A stretch of DNA of 64,000 nucleotides, taken from contig NC_087096.1 in assembly GCF_963855985.1 (NCBI RefSeq), positions 1,736,001-1,800,000 of the forward strand, read 5' to 3'. This DNA is from Ostrinia nubilalis (Eukaryota; Arthropoda; Insecta; Lepidoptera; Crambidae). Made by a program: the position numbers and the translations under genes. This document shows positions 33,283-44,210 of the stretch, in pieces. Within the stretch, counting starts at the first letter, position 1, and every line of letters starts with the position of its first letter. Under the pieces are notes generated by a model that was not told the DNA's origin, made no database searches, and worked only from the letters and a program-made list of their open reading frames with translations.

Positions 33283-33607
33283 GGAAGTGAGGATTTTGAA
33301 CAGCTAATCATATTAATATTTCAAGGCTGTAGCAAAAAAAACTTAGATAAAGCAGCGGCTTTAATTTTTAAAACATTCGCTCCTTCCTCCTGTATAAAAC
33401 GTAAAAAAATAATAAAAGAAGTACATAATATAAAAAGAAGTATATGAGGTCGCACAGGAAGTGCGATTCAAAGCGAAATAACTTCGAAAGGAAACATATT
33501 TCAGACCAAAACGCCGTGAAAAAGTTAAAAGGACCGACGGATCGTATGAGTGAACGATTCGCTTCTGCAGTGGCCCAAGGCTTGAGCAGACAGCGTTATA
33601 GTTCCAA

Positions 33608-33760
33608 AATACTGAACTGTCCTATCCATGACATTGACAGTGGGGCGCCACCACACCGTCAATACCGGATCGCTGGTTTGGTTTTTTGCCATGTTGGAAA
33701 CCATGTAGTTGAACGATGGCCCCCCTGTCATTGAGTTTGGTGGGACAGTTCAGCGTGGGT
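33608..33760. mobile_element. Probable MITE with imperfect TIRs
   Basis: The left CTGAACTGTCCTATCC ... TTGACAGTGGGGCGCC is mirrored by GGCCCCCCTGTCATTGAG ... GGGACAGTTCAG at the right. Confidence 0.55.
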
Positions 33761-34058
33761 CATCTATATTAAAGGTTTATTCTGTCATTTGAAAAAACTG
33801 AAAGATTAGAAGACGTGGTAGTTAACGCTTTTTCATTAGTCTTCTTTTTCTTAAAAAAAAAACGGTTGTGAGTAGTAGTTGAAATAAAGAAACTTTTAAC
33901 TCTGGCTTTGTTAAAATATTATTAAGTTAATTTAGAAAAAAAATTACAAAAGTCATTAATTGACTCATATATGCCCAGAACTATTAAAATCTCAGATTGT
34001 TATGTAATTTGGCTTAATTACAGTTTCTTTTTTAAGCATTGCAAGATAACTTGTTAAC

Positions 34059-34275
34059 TGTTCGGGATTCTTATAGATAGCTACTCGATGAAGGAGACGC
34101 TGTTTCGTGTTTCAAACGGTTTACTACCAAGAATATCTTGTTACAAGGAAATACATTAAAATTGCGTAGTTGCTCTGATGTGAACGATGTAAAAACAAAA
34201 GATGTGACAGGCGCGCGCGGGGACCCCGCGGGCGCGGGCGGTGGGGCACGCGGCGTAGTGATGTTCTTGTGAACA
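34059..34275 (-). repeat. BEL/Pao 3' LTR
   Basis: A 217-bp LTR, uninterrupted, with a GC-rich tract (GCGCGCGGGGACCCCGCGGG). It appears base-for-base the same as the two 5' LTR copies. The left border abuts GTTAAC. Confidence 0.92.
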
Positions 34276-34290
34276 ACCTCCGCCCTCCTC
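34276..34290 (-). other. Polypurine tract of the BEL element
   Basis: GAGGAGGGCGGAGGT lies directly before the 3' LTR on the minus strand, the expected site for plus-strand priming. Confidence 0.8.
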
Positions 34291-34307
34291 GAAGAATCGT
34301 GCCGCTG

Positions 34308-36273
34308 CTACTCCTCGTCGAGCAGGGGGCAGACCCGGTTTATAGCCCGACGGATCTGACCCTGCGATGTCAAAATGTCGACGACCCGGATGGCGCCGTC
34401 GGAACCTGGGTACACCGATGTGATGCGCCCGAGTGGCCATTTCAATGGCGGGCAACGCTCGTCTCTTATTAGCACCAGTTGGCCAGGCTCGATGTTAGGG
34501 TGCTTGGTCTGCCACTTGGTGCGTTGTTGTAGTTCGCAAATGTATTCCCGGCTCCATCTTGTCCAGAAATGCTGCCTGGCTTGCTCTATGCGGGCATATC
34601 TGTGAAGACGGCTTGGATTAGCGTCCTTTAAATCAGGCGTTGGCAATGACGTTAGAGGTCTCCCTACGAGGAAGTGCCCGGGAGTGAGAGGGGAAAGGTC
34701 ATTGGGATGGGAAGATAGTGGAACTAGAGGTCTAGAATTGAGGATGGCTTCTATCTGCGCAAATAGAGTCGTTAGCTCTTCGAAAGTTAAATGCGTGTTC
34801 CCTACAACCCTTTTCATATGAAATTTTGCTGATTTCACAGCTGCTTCGTATAGGCCTCCAAAATGCGGTGAATAAACCGGTGAAAACTTAAAATTAATAC
34901 CTTCGTTTGCAAGGTCTGACATTGAAGGACTACAGGTTTCTACAAGCCGAGCAATCTCTCGACTAGCTCCAACAAAATTAGTGCCGTTGTCACAAAAGAT
35001 TTGGCGAGGCTTTCCTCGGCGTGACATGAATCGGCGCAAGGCCAAAATAAAAGCTTCAGTTGACAAATCGCTTACAAGTTCTAGATGTACAGCCTTAGTT
35101 TTGAAACATATGAATACACATAAATAGCATTTTATTAACCTTGCGCCTCTTCCCTTCTTGTTAACTATTAGGAAAGGCCCTGCATAATCAGTGCCTGTGA
35201 CTTCAAACGGAAACCCAGGATTGACGCGCTGAGGTGGTAAGTTACCCATTATTTGTTTAGCAGTTACTCCTTTCATTCGCTTGCAAATAATACATCTGTT
35301 ACATGTTCTTTTCGCCACTAGTCTGCCACCTAGGGGCCAATAATGTTCTCTAACGACTGAAAGCAGCAACTGTGGACCTGCATGCATCAGCTTAATGTGG
35401 AAATACTCAAACAATAACCTAGAATAATGATGCTTTCCATCAATAACTATCGGATGCCTTTTATCAAATGAATAGTCTGAATTCTCTATTCTACCACCTA
35501 CACGGACTAAGCCAGTTTCGTCCACTGTTGGAGACAAATTGTACAATGAAGGTACGGTTTTATATTTATCTTTGCTAATTGATATACATTCAAATTGTGC
35601 CAACTTTGCCAACTTTAGTTCTGAATTTTGTAACTCATCAGCATCTAATCCATTGAAATGTCTATCATTTACATTTTTTGTCTTGCAATTATGAATAAAT
35701 CGACACACATAAGCCATAATGCGTCTTAGTTTTAGAAAACTTGAGTATTTTTCAAATTCGATTATACAATTCTTTGTATCAGGTGCATCGCAAGTTACAA
35801 CATGTGTGCGTATTTCAGGTAAGTTCGCCAGTGCATCTCCGGTCAGCTGACTAGGCCAATGATCCGCTGGTTCTCTCAAGAACGCGGGTCCTTCCCACCA
35901 CAGCGACAAGGACTGCACCTCATCAGGGTACACCCCTCGTGAGGCGAGATCCGCAGGATTATAGGATGATGGAACATATTTCCATTTAACATCATTACAC
36001 AAATCATTAATCTCAGCCACCCGGTGAGACACAAACGCACTCAACCTGTTTGAAGACAAGCTCAACCAACCCAGGACAACTTTAGAATCACACCAAAAAT
36101 GTTTTTTGTTTATTGAACAACGTAATGTATTACTGACTCTATCACAAAGGCGGGCAGCAAGTACAGCTCCGCACAATTCAAGCCTGGGTATAGTTGACGC
36201 TTTCAAAGGCGCCACCTTTGATTTAGCACATAACAGTCGCACTGTTGTATTTCCTGACGCATCCGTTGAATGT
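34308..36273 (-). CDS. BEL/Pao pol, 3' part (RNase H remainder, integrase)
   Basis: This is the continuation of pol on the far side of the 2.29-kb insertion, in the matching frame. The open frame formally begins inside the insertion at 36353. Numbered from there: RNase H residues around CDSK (88-91) and NPADLASRG (132-140); an integrase zinc finger H319, H324, C351, C354; a catalytic triad D389 (TGTDY), D455 (FCDNGTNF) and E503 (GGLYEAAVKSAKFH); then a DUF5641-like C-terminal domain with WPLGRI. TAG at 34310-34308 ends it 18 bp before the polypurine tract. The polyprotein would be cleaved by the element's own protease. Confidence 0.92.
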
Positions 36274-36277
36274 AAAT

Positions 36278-38566
36278 GGGTCATTCCACCGGCCAAGAAA
36301 ATCACGTGTCCGGGGCCAAAAAGTACCCGAATATCATAATATTTTAGTAACAAATATTTTTATCTAATAGTATAACTTTGGTTCTTGTTGTTAAACCACA
36401 GAGATAGTTAATAATAGTTAATTAAGTAGTTTAAAAAAAATCGTAAGTCGTCAAAAATTGATTACCACGACGTGTCCGCGCTCCCGATTTCAGAACAAAT
36501 TTGCTCGTATAAATTAATCCGTTATTATTACCGCTTTCAATGCTTATATAATCGATTACTGATTAAATAAACATTGATAAATTAAATACGATATAACTGT
36601 ATGACTAAAAGGTTTTGTAAAATAACTATTTGAAGTTGTGTCCAGGCGTTAACCGTGATTACCCCGACACGTCACTAATGTGCGCCTACGTCCCTAGCTA
36701 CGCAATTTAGAAACGAGCTCTATCCTCCCCCGTGAACCTTTAGTGGTGGCCTGCGTGCCGAGGTGATCGGTAATGCCACTCGTCGCAGGATTTCGGAGTT
36801 ATCGAGATAAGAATATGATTACCCCGACCTTGGTTCAGTGCATGATTGATTTACTCTATCCTGTTTTTTTAGGTTTCTTTACATGGAAAGTTCTTGAGAA
36901 TGTACAGGAATAATGGTCCATGTAACCGCATTTTTGTGTATTAAAACATATGGGATTCAACTTACAGATTGGGCAGGGCTCAGGATAAACCTTAATTTTT
37001 TGACTACCCCGACCTTGATTACCCCGACTTTTGTCACCGAGTAATCAATAATACTGTAATTTTACTAATGAATGATTAACTAAATAACGTTTAATAAGCA
37101 AAATTACCCTTAACTAAAATGAAATCCTATCTCCTATTAATACATAATATTATCCCTCAAAATTGGCAAGACCCCTGGACTCGACCTTATCACCGCTGAA
37201 ATGATGTAAGCCGATGTAAACTCCGCCGTTAACGTCCTGACACCTGTCTTCGAAAACATCTGGATGGAAGAGGAACTCCCAGACGACTGGCATAAGGGGC
37301 TTCTAATTATTGTGCCGAAAAAAGGGTAAAGCAAGGGTATCAGTACCGGAAGACCCAAGAGATGCGATCTGGAGTTAGGAATTGCACACCGTTGGTGCAG
37401 AGGATGTCAACGAGTCCACAATTTCACTTACCTCGGGAGCATCGTTTCAGAGCCTGGAGGTACCGAAGAGGACATCACTTCGCGCATTGCCAAGGCCAGA
37501 ACTACCTTCGCACAACTTCGAGCCGTATGGCAGTCACGGAAATTGACCCAAGCAAGATCAAAATAAATAAATAAATAAAATAAATAAAACATTTATTCGC
37601 TGCAATTTTAGGGTTACAAATTAGGTGTGGACTTCCTCTATTAAGTACATAAGCACCTGTGTCAGAGGTAGCCGCTCTTTCATAGCATAGCATTGTAAAA
37701 AACCTTGGTAGGGTGCAGTAAACATTTCAAACCAAAAGAAAAACAAAAATGAAAGTTAAAGTTAAACATCGAGACTATGTAAAACTTAAATAATTAAATT
37801 AAGTACATGTTCGATTAAAAGTATAATTTAAATTAGATATAATTTAAAATATTCGGGTCCAACGTCAAACCAGTTCTACTACGACGAACTTTTGGAACGC
37901 TGCCACGAAATACCGATCTATCAGCAGAATAAATGCTGCAAGTGGAACTGGATAGGCCACACTCTCCGAAGGGACCCCGATCACATCCCCAAGCAGGCTC
38001 TAGATTGGAACCCCCAGGGAAAATGCAAACGTGGTCGCGCCAAAAAAACATAGCGGCGCACTGTTAAGACTTGGAGCGAGATCAAACACGAAGCTCAAGA
38101 CCGAATGCGATGGAGGACTGTTGTGGACGCCTTCTGTCCCATATAGGAGACATAGGACATTGAGTCACTAATATTATATGTATAATGTATACGTATGTTT
38201 TTTACTCTTTTACGCAACAACTACTTAACAGATTTTGTTGAAACTTTACAATATTGTCGTTTATACATCAAAATAACAAATGGCTAGTTATAATAACATT
38301 TATTTTACCATAACTTAAAAAAAACCTTAGAAAATAAAATATTTTGTTTTATTTTTGATTACTCTGACTCCCAACTTTGATTACCCCGACCATGAAAATT
38401 TTGATGTCGCATAACTTTTTATTCCTGCTTGCTACAGATGGGCCAATATAAAAAATATGCTCGTAATAATGTCTATTTTGAAATGTTTTACCTAAATTTA
38501 CTCTAAATTCAAAAATAAAAAAGGTCGGGGTAATCAACAAAATAATCCAGATCCGGAGAATGACCG
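36278..38566. mobile_element. Unclassified DNA transposon inserted in BEL pol
   Basis: A 2289-bp element with 4-bp target duplication AAAT at 36274-36277 and 38567-38570. The imperfect terminal repeats are GGGTCATTCCACCGG (left) and CGGTCATTCTCCGG (right end, reverse complement). It contains at least seven copies of GATTACCCCGAC or a close variant. It has no transposase ORF that I recognise and carries a decayed LINE (about 37150-38150). The short TIR and 4-bp duplication do not let me name a superfamily; Sola-like elements are one candidate to test. Confidence 0.8.
37150..38150 (+). pseudogene. Decayed non-LTR retrotransposon (RT and C-terminal fragments)
   Basis: Broken plus-strand frames show reverse-transcriptase-like text: KTPGLDLITAEMM then ENIWMEEELPDDWHKG (37160-37325). 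The C-terminal part follows: FTYLGSIVSEPGGTEEDI (37420-37475), then GHTLRRDPDHIPKQALDWN and RGRAKKT (37955-38050). Stops and shifts separate them. An AT-rich piece (37560-37850, AAATAAAT-rich) splits the two C-terminal parts. The wording matches the endonuclease/RT type of LINE common in invertebrates. Confidence 0.7.
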
Positions 38567-38570
38567 AAAT

Positions 38571-41500
38571 ACACACATGCGGCATAAGCCTTCATAGATG
38601 CGTCAGAAAAGACATGCAGTTCTATTACAATAGGATTTGCACACATAGCATGTCTTGGTATTGTCAACTTCTTCAAACAATTCAAATTAGCTATGAATCT
38701 ATGCCACATTTCACTAATTGTTTGGGGAATGTTGTCGTCCCATCCAATTTTTTGTGTCCATAGTAACTGAAGTATTATTTTACATGTAATTATACAAACA
38801 GATAACAAACCAAGTGGATCAAAGATGCTTGATGAAATTGACAATATCATCCGTTTTGTACATTTTTCAATATTGTTACTACTTGGCAGCTTTGATATTG
38901 ACATGAGAATGCAATCTATGTTAGGATCCCACTCTATTCCTAAAACATTAGCAGCTGTTGACAACTTTAAGTTCTCTTGCATTGCATTCTCGTTTGCTTC
39001 ATTTGAAATAAAATTTAACAGATTAATAGAATTACTTTTGATTTTGCGTAAGTTAAAACCTGCTGATTTTAACTTCTCAGTGACTTGTTCATAAATGTAT
39101 TTTAAGCTTGTTTCATCTGAGTGCCCAGTGTTCAAATCATCAACATAGAAGTCATGCAATATTACTTGCTTTATAGCTGGGTCTTGACATTCGTATGCTA
39201 ACTGAACTAGACATCTAGTACTTAAGAATGGAGCCGCTGACGTACCATAGGTCACGGTATTCAACTGCAAGTACTTCAGAGGCTCATACGTGTTTTCTCG
39301 CCACAAAATTACTTGCAAATGCCTTTGACATGGATGTATGAGAATTTGACGATACATCTTTTCTATATCTCCAGTAAGTATGTAATTATGTTCTCTGAAT
39401 CTGGCGAGTATAGAAAAAATGTCGTCCTGAACCCTGGGACCCACCATCATGACATCATTGAGCGATAAACCAGAAGTTGTCTTAGCAGATGCATCAAATA
39501 CTACTCTACACTTAGTAGACTCATGCTGCTCCTTAAGAACAGGATGATGAGGCAAAATCACAGCTCTGTCTGGTCTCTCAATCTCCGACGCATGACCCAG
39601 GTCCTGATACTCCTGTATAAAATTAACATATTGCTCTTTTACCTCAGGTTGCCTTTGAAAACGCCTTTCTAAAGACTCAAATCTCTTGCGAGCTACATAA
39701 TAAGAATTACCTAATTTTTCAGGCTCTGTTTTCAAGGGCATTCTGACGCAAAATCTACCATCTTCTAAGCGCTGAGTGTATTTCAGGAAGTGCTGTTCGC
39801 ATGCTTCATCTTCAGGAGACATCACTGGCTTGGATGGTACCTCTTCCAACTCCCAAAATCTTTGCAGCTGATGACTAATATCTTGACTGAAATTACATGC
39901 AATCCTACTGTTAGAATTAGCATTGCACATGACTGGCCCTGCTAATAACCAGCCAAAAATAGAATTTTGCAAAACTGGCTTGTCCTTTCCTAACCTTATT
40001 TGTTCTGTACTTATGACATCCCAAAACACATCTGCTCCCAACAGCATGTCTATTTTGGAAGGTTGATAATAGTTAGGATCTGCTAACTGTATGTTATTTG
40101 GAATGTTAATACTTGATACATCAATTTCCTGACTTGGCAGCGCACTGGTTATCTCATTAAGAACAAATGCATTAACTTGAATTTTAAACTTGCCTGTGCA
40201 AGATTGTACCTGTAACTGACAGCGCTGCAAAGCTTCAAATGACATATTATTTATACCAGTGACACATACTGAATTCATGAAATCACCCTTTATACCTAAT
40301 TTGTCTTTCAGATCCTTGCTAACAAATGATGATTGACTCCCCGAGTCTAGTAGACATCGAGCCTGATGGCTTTGATTTGTCTCATTGTTTGTTAATATGA
40401 CATTAGCTGTACACAACAATACTTGATTTGAAATACATGTTGATAGTGAAGTAGATTTAGTAACTGTTGACCTCTCTTCTGCACCCTGTACAGGTTCATT
40501 GGACTTATCTGAGTGCAAAAGAGAGTTATGTTTTCTTTTACATATATTGCATGGCCCTGATTTGCACTGGTGAACAAAATGCCCGCTACGGAGACAGTTA
40601 ATGCATGCTTTTAACTTGAGAATTTGTTGAAGTCTGTTCTCCGGTGACATATTTAGAAATTTCTTGCAATAGTAAACCAAATGCTCACCATCACAAACCA
40701 TACATGACCTCTGTTGTTGGCCTGCCATGGCCCTATCAGAAGACGCAGCAACAAAAGCCCTTTGAAATTTGTTGGGTGGCTTGAAACCTTTGTCACTACC
40801 TCCCGCTGAGAGCAATTCAACTAGATCTGCTCTTTTTCTTAAAAATTGATAAAAATCTTCTAATGTTGGCTTGTTTGTCATGTTAATTTTGTGTTCCTCC
40901 CATTTGCTACAAGTAACACTATTTAACTTGGCAGAGTACATAAAAATTATTAAAGAATCCCAATTGTCTGTGTTCTCCCCCAAACTACTCAATGCTCTTA
41001 GATTTTTAGAAATATGGTCAACTAGAAACCTCAATGATTGCTCACATTCCTTGTTGTTTATGGGAATATCAAATAATGACCTGAGATGTGAGTGAACCAA
41101 CTGATGTTTATTGTTAAAGCGATCACAAATCAAGTTCCATGCAATATCATAGTTGGCATCGGAAAGCTCCAGTGACTCAATTACTGAAGCAGCATTTCCT
41201 ATCAATGAGCCCTTTAAATATTGAAATTTAATAATTTTTGACAAAGTAACATTTTCGTGAATTAGAGAAGCAAAAACGTCATGAAATTCCAACCACTTGT
41301 TTAAATCGCCACTAAATGTAGGCAACTGAACAATGGGTAATTTAACATTGTTTACCATTGAATTTTGAAAATTTGCATTATTTATAGTTTCAGTCGCTGA
41401 GTTTCCTGAACAATCTACAATATTCCTCTCAATCAATTCTTGGGCTTCTGCAATAACTGAATAAAATATATTCTCTGTCTCATATCTTTCAGCAAAAATA

Positions 41501-41727
41501 GACTCTGAAGGAGTTTCACTAGTATGTTCTTTAAGCTCTAGATTAGACTGCACTGTGTCATATTCAGAGAATAACTCTTCTATCTTTGTTAGTCTATTCT
41601 GTAACTCTTTAGTCTGAAGCGCAGTCAACGTTGCCAAACCTTTTAACAATTGCAAATAACCTTTGAAATTTGTCAATCTGCCCTTTATCGACCCTCTCTT
41701 TATCCTAAGCTCCTTAGCGTCAGCCAT
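38571..41727 (-). CDS. BEL/Pao gag-pol, 5' part (gag, protease, RT, start of RNase H)
   Basis: This is an open frame from the ATG at 41727; an in-frame TTG lies 9 bp upstream. Residue positions are counted from this ATG. Residues 130-300 are the DUF1759-type gag core. CMVCDGEH... at 342 and a CX2CX4HX4C zinc knuckle (C375, C378, H383, C388) follow. The aspartic protease (DUF1758-like) has DSG at 461-463 and a LLGADVFWD segment at 562-570. The RT carries D787 and the catalytic YVDD at 861-864. The frame runs into the RNase H region (HVFSDAS), where a DNA transposon interrupts it. The open frame continues 19 residues into the insertion and stops. No in-frame stop or frameshift lies before the insertion. 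Confidence 0.92.
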
Positions 41728-42336
41728 TGCAACCAATTAAACAACAATTCAAACTTTGGTAATTACTTGCACTTGAAAATGAAATGAACAAAACAAACGC
41801 TTCACCGCACTTTGCACAACAAAATAATAAAAGGCACTATAAATACCTCTGTTTGAAGCAAACCCTTGAAGCAGCTGTGAAGTAGCGAAGGTTGAGGATA
41901 ATTGCTGGGTGCCGTAGCATACACAAGGGGTTCCCAAGCGTGGGGTCCGAGCCAAAGCGTTGGGTGCGAGCGCGCGCACCGGTTCTGAAAATTTCAGCCG
42001 GGTGGATAAGCACTTTGACTTAGCAGCACTGCTAGTTGACTAGGGTTTAAAAGATGTTGAAGACAAATGCAAAAGAAATAACTTATATGAATCCAATGTT
42101 ACATAGAAATGTTTTGGGAAATACACGTTATGAGCAAATCAACGGTGAAAATTGCGCAGAAAAAAGCTACACGGATCTTGGATGAAATGATAGGATTGGA
42201 ACGAGCACTATCCTCGAGTTCAACGCTCCAAACGCCAAGCCTCCGCCGTTTTTTCTCATTTTCTTCTATGCCGCCATTTTGTCCAAGCCTTCCACGTCGA
42301 GTCCGTGCATCGCCTCGAATTTCTCCTTTTTGCGGA
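41728..42336 (-). other. BEL leader between PBS and gag
   Basis: About 0.6 kb of untranslated leader. It includes a GC-rich patch (41930-42000) and a patch near 42190-42330 with CCGCCGTTTTTTCTC on the plus strand. No ORF of note is present. Confidence 0.6.
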
Positions 42337-42354
42337 GTCCTGTCACGGTCGCCA
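42337..42354 (-). other. Primer binding site, tRNA-Arg
   Basis: The plus strand reads GTCCTGTCACGGTCGCCA. That is the last 18 nt of a tRNA-Arg including CCA, as I recall the insect tRNA-Arg acceptor strand CACGGTC. It sits 5 nt from the LTR. The next two bases also agree with the tRNA, then the match ends. Confidence 0.85.
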
Positions 42355-42359
42355 AAAAT

Positions 42360-43332
42360 TGTTCGGGATTCTTATAGATAGCTACTCGATGAAGGAGACG
42401 CTGTTTCGTGTTTCAAACGGTTTACTACCAAGAATATCTTGTTACAAGGAAATATAGCCTGACCAGGAACATAAAAACCCTGGCATAGAGGCGCATCAAT
42501 TGCATTTGATAGTGCAACACTGAGTACAGTCGTACCTGTGTTAAATTAATGGGCTAACTTTATGTATCAGGAATTCAGGATTCAGGATTACGGGCTAATT
42601 TGATATTTTCATAAATTAACGAAAACACATTGTTATAGGTAACCTGGTTTAAATAATTTAAATGAAACCATCAATCGAGCTAGTAGGATTTATTTTATTA
42701 TTCATCAATAATCAAATTCAGAACTTGAATATTCAACTGCAATGTCTGCTCATGAACGCTTCAAACTCGATACTTCTTTCCCAATTCCATAAAATTCAAC
42801 ACTTAGAAAGTGACAAAAAACTTTAAAATAGGTAGTAGTTGAAACAAACCACAGCTAATTTTCATAGTGGACTGTACTATACGATAAACATGTCAGTCAA
42901 TTTGACAACCTTTGTTGGAAACAATATTCAATGAAAATATTGTCCGAACCCTTGGTATTTCTCTTCGACAAATACTTTAACACATTGTGAACCACTTTTC
43001 TTTCACGACTATAAAAAGATTTTAGTAATTTCATTCACAAAACCAATTGCGCACATTTAAAATAAAGTTTGTTTACACTTTGACAGCAATAGACTGACAT
43101 GCAAGGTGACATGTCAATGAAGTTTTTAGTTATTGTTGCCATTAAAAGAAATTAGTACCATTAGTTTTCCGCAACATGGCGAGGGTTTTTATGTTCCTGG
43201 TCAGGCTATACATTAAAATTGCGTAGTTGCTCTGATGTGAACGATGTAAAAACAAAAGATGTGACAGGCGCGCGCGGGGACCCCGCGGGCGCGGGCGGTG
43301 GGGCACGCGGCGTAGTGATGTTCTTGTGAACA
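42360..43332 (-). repeat. BEL/Pao inner 5' LTR, split by a MITE
   Basis: Without the 754-bp insert (42455-43208) and its duplicated TA, 217 bp remain that match the other two LTRs. The PBS follows after a 5-nt spacer. Confidence 0.92.
42455..43208. mobile_element. MITE-like element in the BEL LTR, TA duplication
   Basis: 754 bp with 27-bp terminal inverted repeats starting TAGCCTGACCAGGAACATAA. It is flanked by TA (42453-42454 and 43209-43210), and both intact LTRs show the empty site. It has no coding capacity. A TA duplication fits a Tc1/mariner-type non-autonomous element. Confidence 0.85.
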
Positions 43333-43368
43333 AGAAGATTGCAGGTTCGTGTCCTGTCACGGTCGCCA
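43333..43368 (+). other. tRNA-Arg 3'-half sequence (36 nt) between two LTRs
   Basis: Reading plus: anticodon-stem remnant AGA, variable loop AGATT, T-arm GCAGG-TTCGTGT-CCTGT, acceptor strand CACGGTC, discriminator G, then CCA. A non-encoded CCA and 18 nt beyond the normal PBS length show it was copied from a mature tRNA. Position 58 in the T-loop, invariant A in nearly all eukaryotic tRNAs and usually 1-methyladenosine, is T here. Confidence 0.85.
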
Positions 43369-43373
43369 AAAAT

Positions 43374-43590
43374 TGTTCGGGATTCTTATAGATAGCTACT
43401 CGATGAAGGAGACGCTGTTTCGTGTTTCAAACGGTTTACTACCAAGAATATCTTGTTACAAGGAAATACATTAAAATTGCGTAGTTGCTCTGATGTGAAC
43501 GATGTAAAAACAAAAGATGTGACAGGCGCGCGCGGGGACCCCGCGGGCGCGGGCGGTGGGGCACGCGGCGTAGTGATGTTCTTGTGAACA
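43374..43590 (-). repeat. BEL/Pao outer 5' LTR
   Basis: A 217-bp uninterrupted copy matching the 3' LTR. Its outer edge abuts the GTTAAC duplication, so it is the true upstream boundary of the insertion. Confidence 0.92.
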
Positions 43591-43596
43591 GTTAAC

Positions 43597-44210
43597 ATTT
43601 GGTCGTTTTCGTGCCTCTGGGCATATACGGGTGCAAGGAAGATGCAAGGCGTCTAATAAAAACTGACTACTTACTGGATTTACTGTTTAATATACAGATA
43701 GGTAATTTTATGTCTTCACCTTTCATGTATTTTTTTAAACGTTCTTTTCTTTTTTCAGATGAGCCTGGAATATAATTTGAGTAAAAAAACGCTCTCGCCT
43801 ATAACTCGCGCGTCCGCTGTAACATCATCTATCAAAGCTGTTCTCGTTATTCGCGAGTGTCTTTTCCGATGGCGAACCGAAATCGTTACGTTCTAAGACC
43901 GTTATCGCGAACCTTATTCCGGGGTATCAAGGTCTATTTTATATGTTTTTTTATCTCTATCTACGTAAAGTAAACATGGCGTGGGAAAAATTAATTCATA
44001 ATGGGAGTTATTTTTACGTTATAGGTATTCAATTGGGGAATTTACCTAATGGAGGATGGGTAATAATGAGTTATTCTATTCTATTCTAATGTAATGCTAA
44101 TGGTACAATACAGGTAAATTGTATGACATTTGGTTCGTGACAGGGTGTGAAACTAGACATGTCATCGAGGCTCGTTTAGGTTCGTTGTTCTGTTACAAGT
44201 AAGTGCTCTA
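43597..44210. other. Intergenic DNA; includes a repeat-like block at 44108-44215
   Basis: The block from 44108 matches 24505-24612. The rest shows nothing recognised. Confidence 0.45.

Larger units (their letters stand above)
34059..43590 (-). mobile_element. BEL/Pao LTR retrotransposon with three LTRs, nested insertions
   Basis: On the minus strand the order is LTR (43590-43374), tRNA-derived 36-mer (43368-43333), LTR (43332-42360), PBS (42354-42337), leader, gag-pol, PPT (34290-34276), LTR (34275-34059). The three 217-bp LTRs begin TGTTCAC, end CCCGAACA, and look identical by eye once the insertion in the middle one is removed. A GTTAAC duplication flanks the whole unit (34053-34058 and 43591-43596), so it went in as one piece. 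No envelope-like ORF is present. LTR identity implies a very recent insertion, yet two DNA elements have already landed in it. Confidence 0.93.

Noticed and set aside
34156..34455. ORFs across the BEL LTR GC-rich tract
   Set aside because: The same short frame recurs in each LTR copy (43142-43369, 43386-43598); it is LTR sequence, not a gene.
36274..38570. Intron in BEL pol instead of an insertion
   Set aside because: No GT/AG borders at the frame break, while a direct AAAT duplication and inverted ends fit a transposon.
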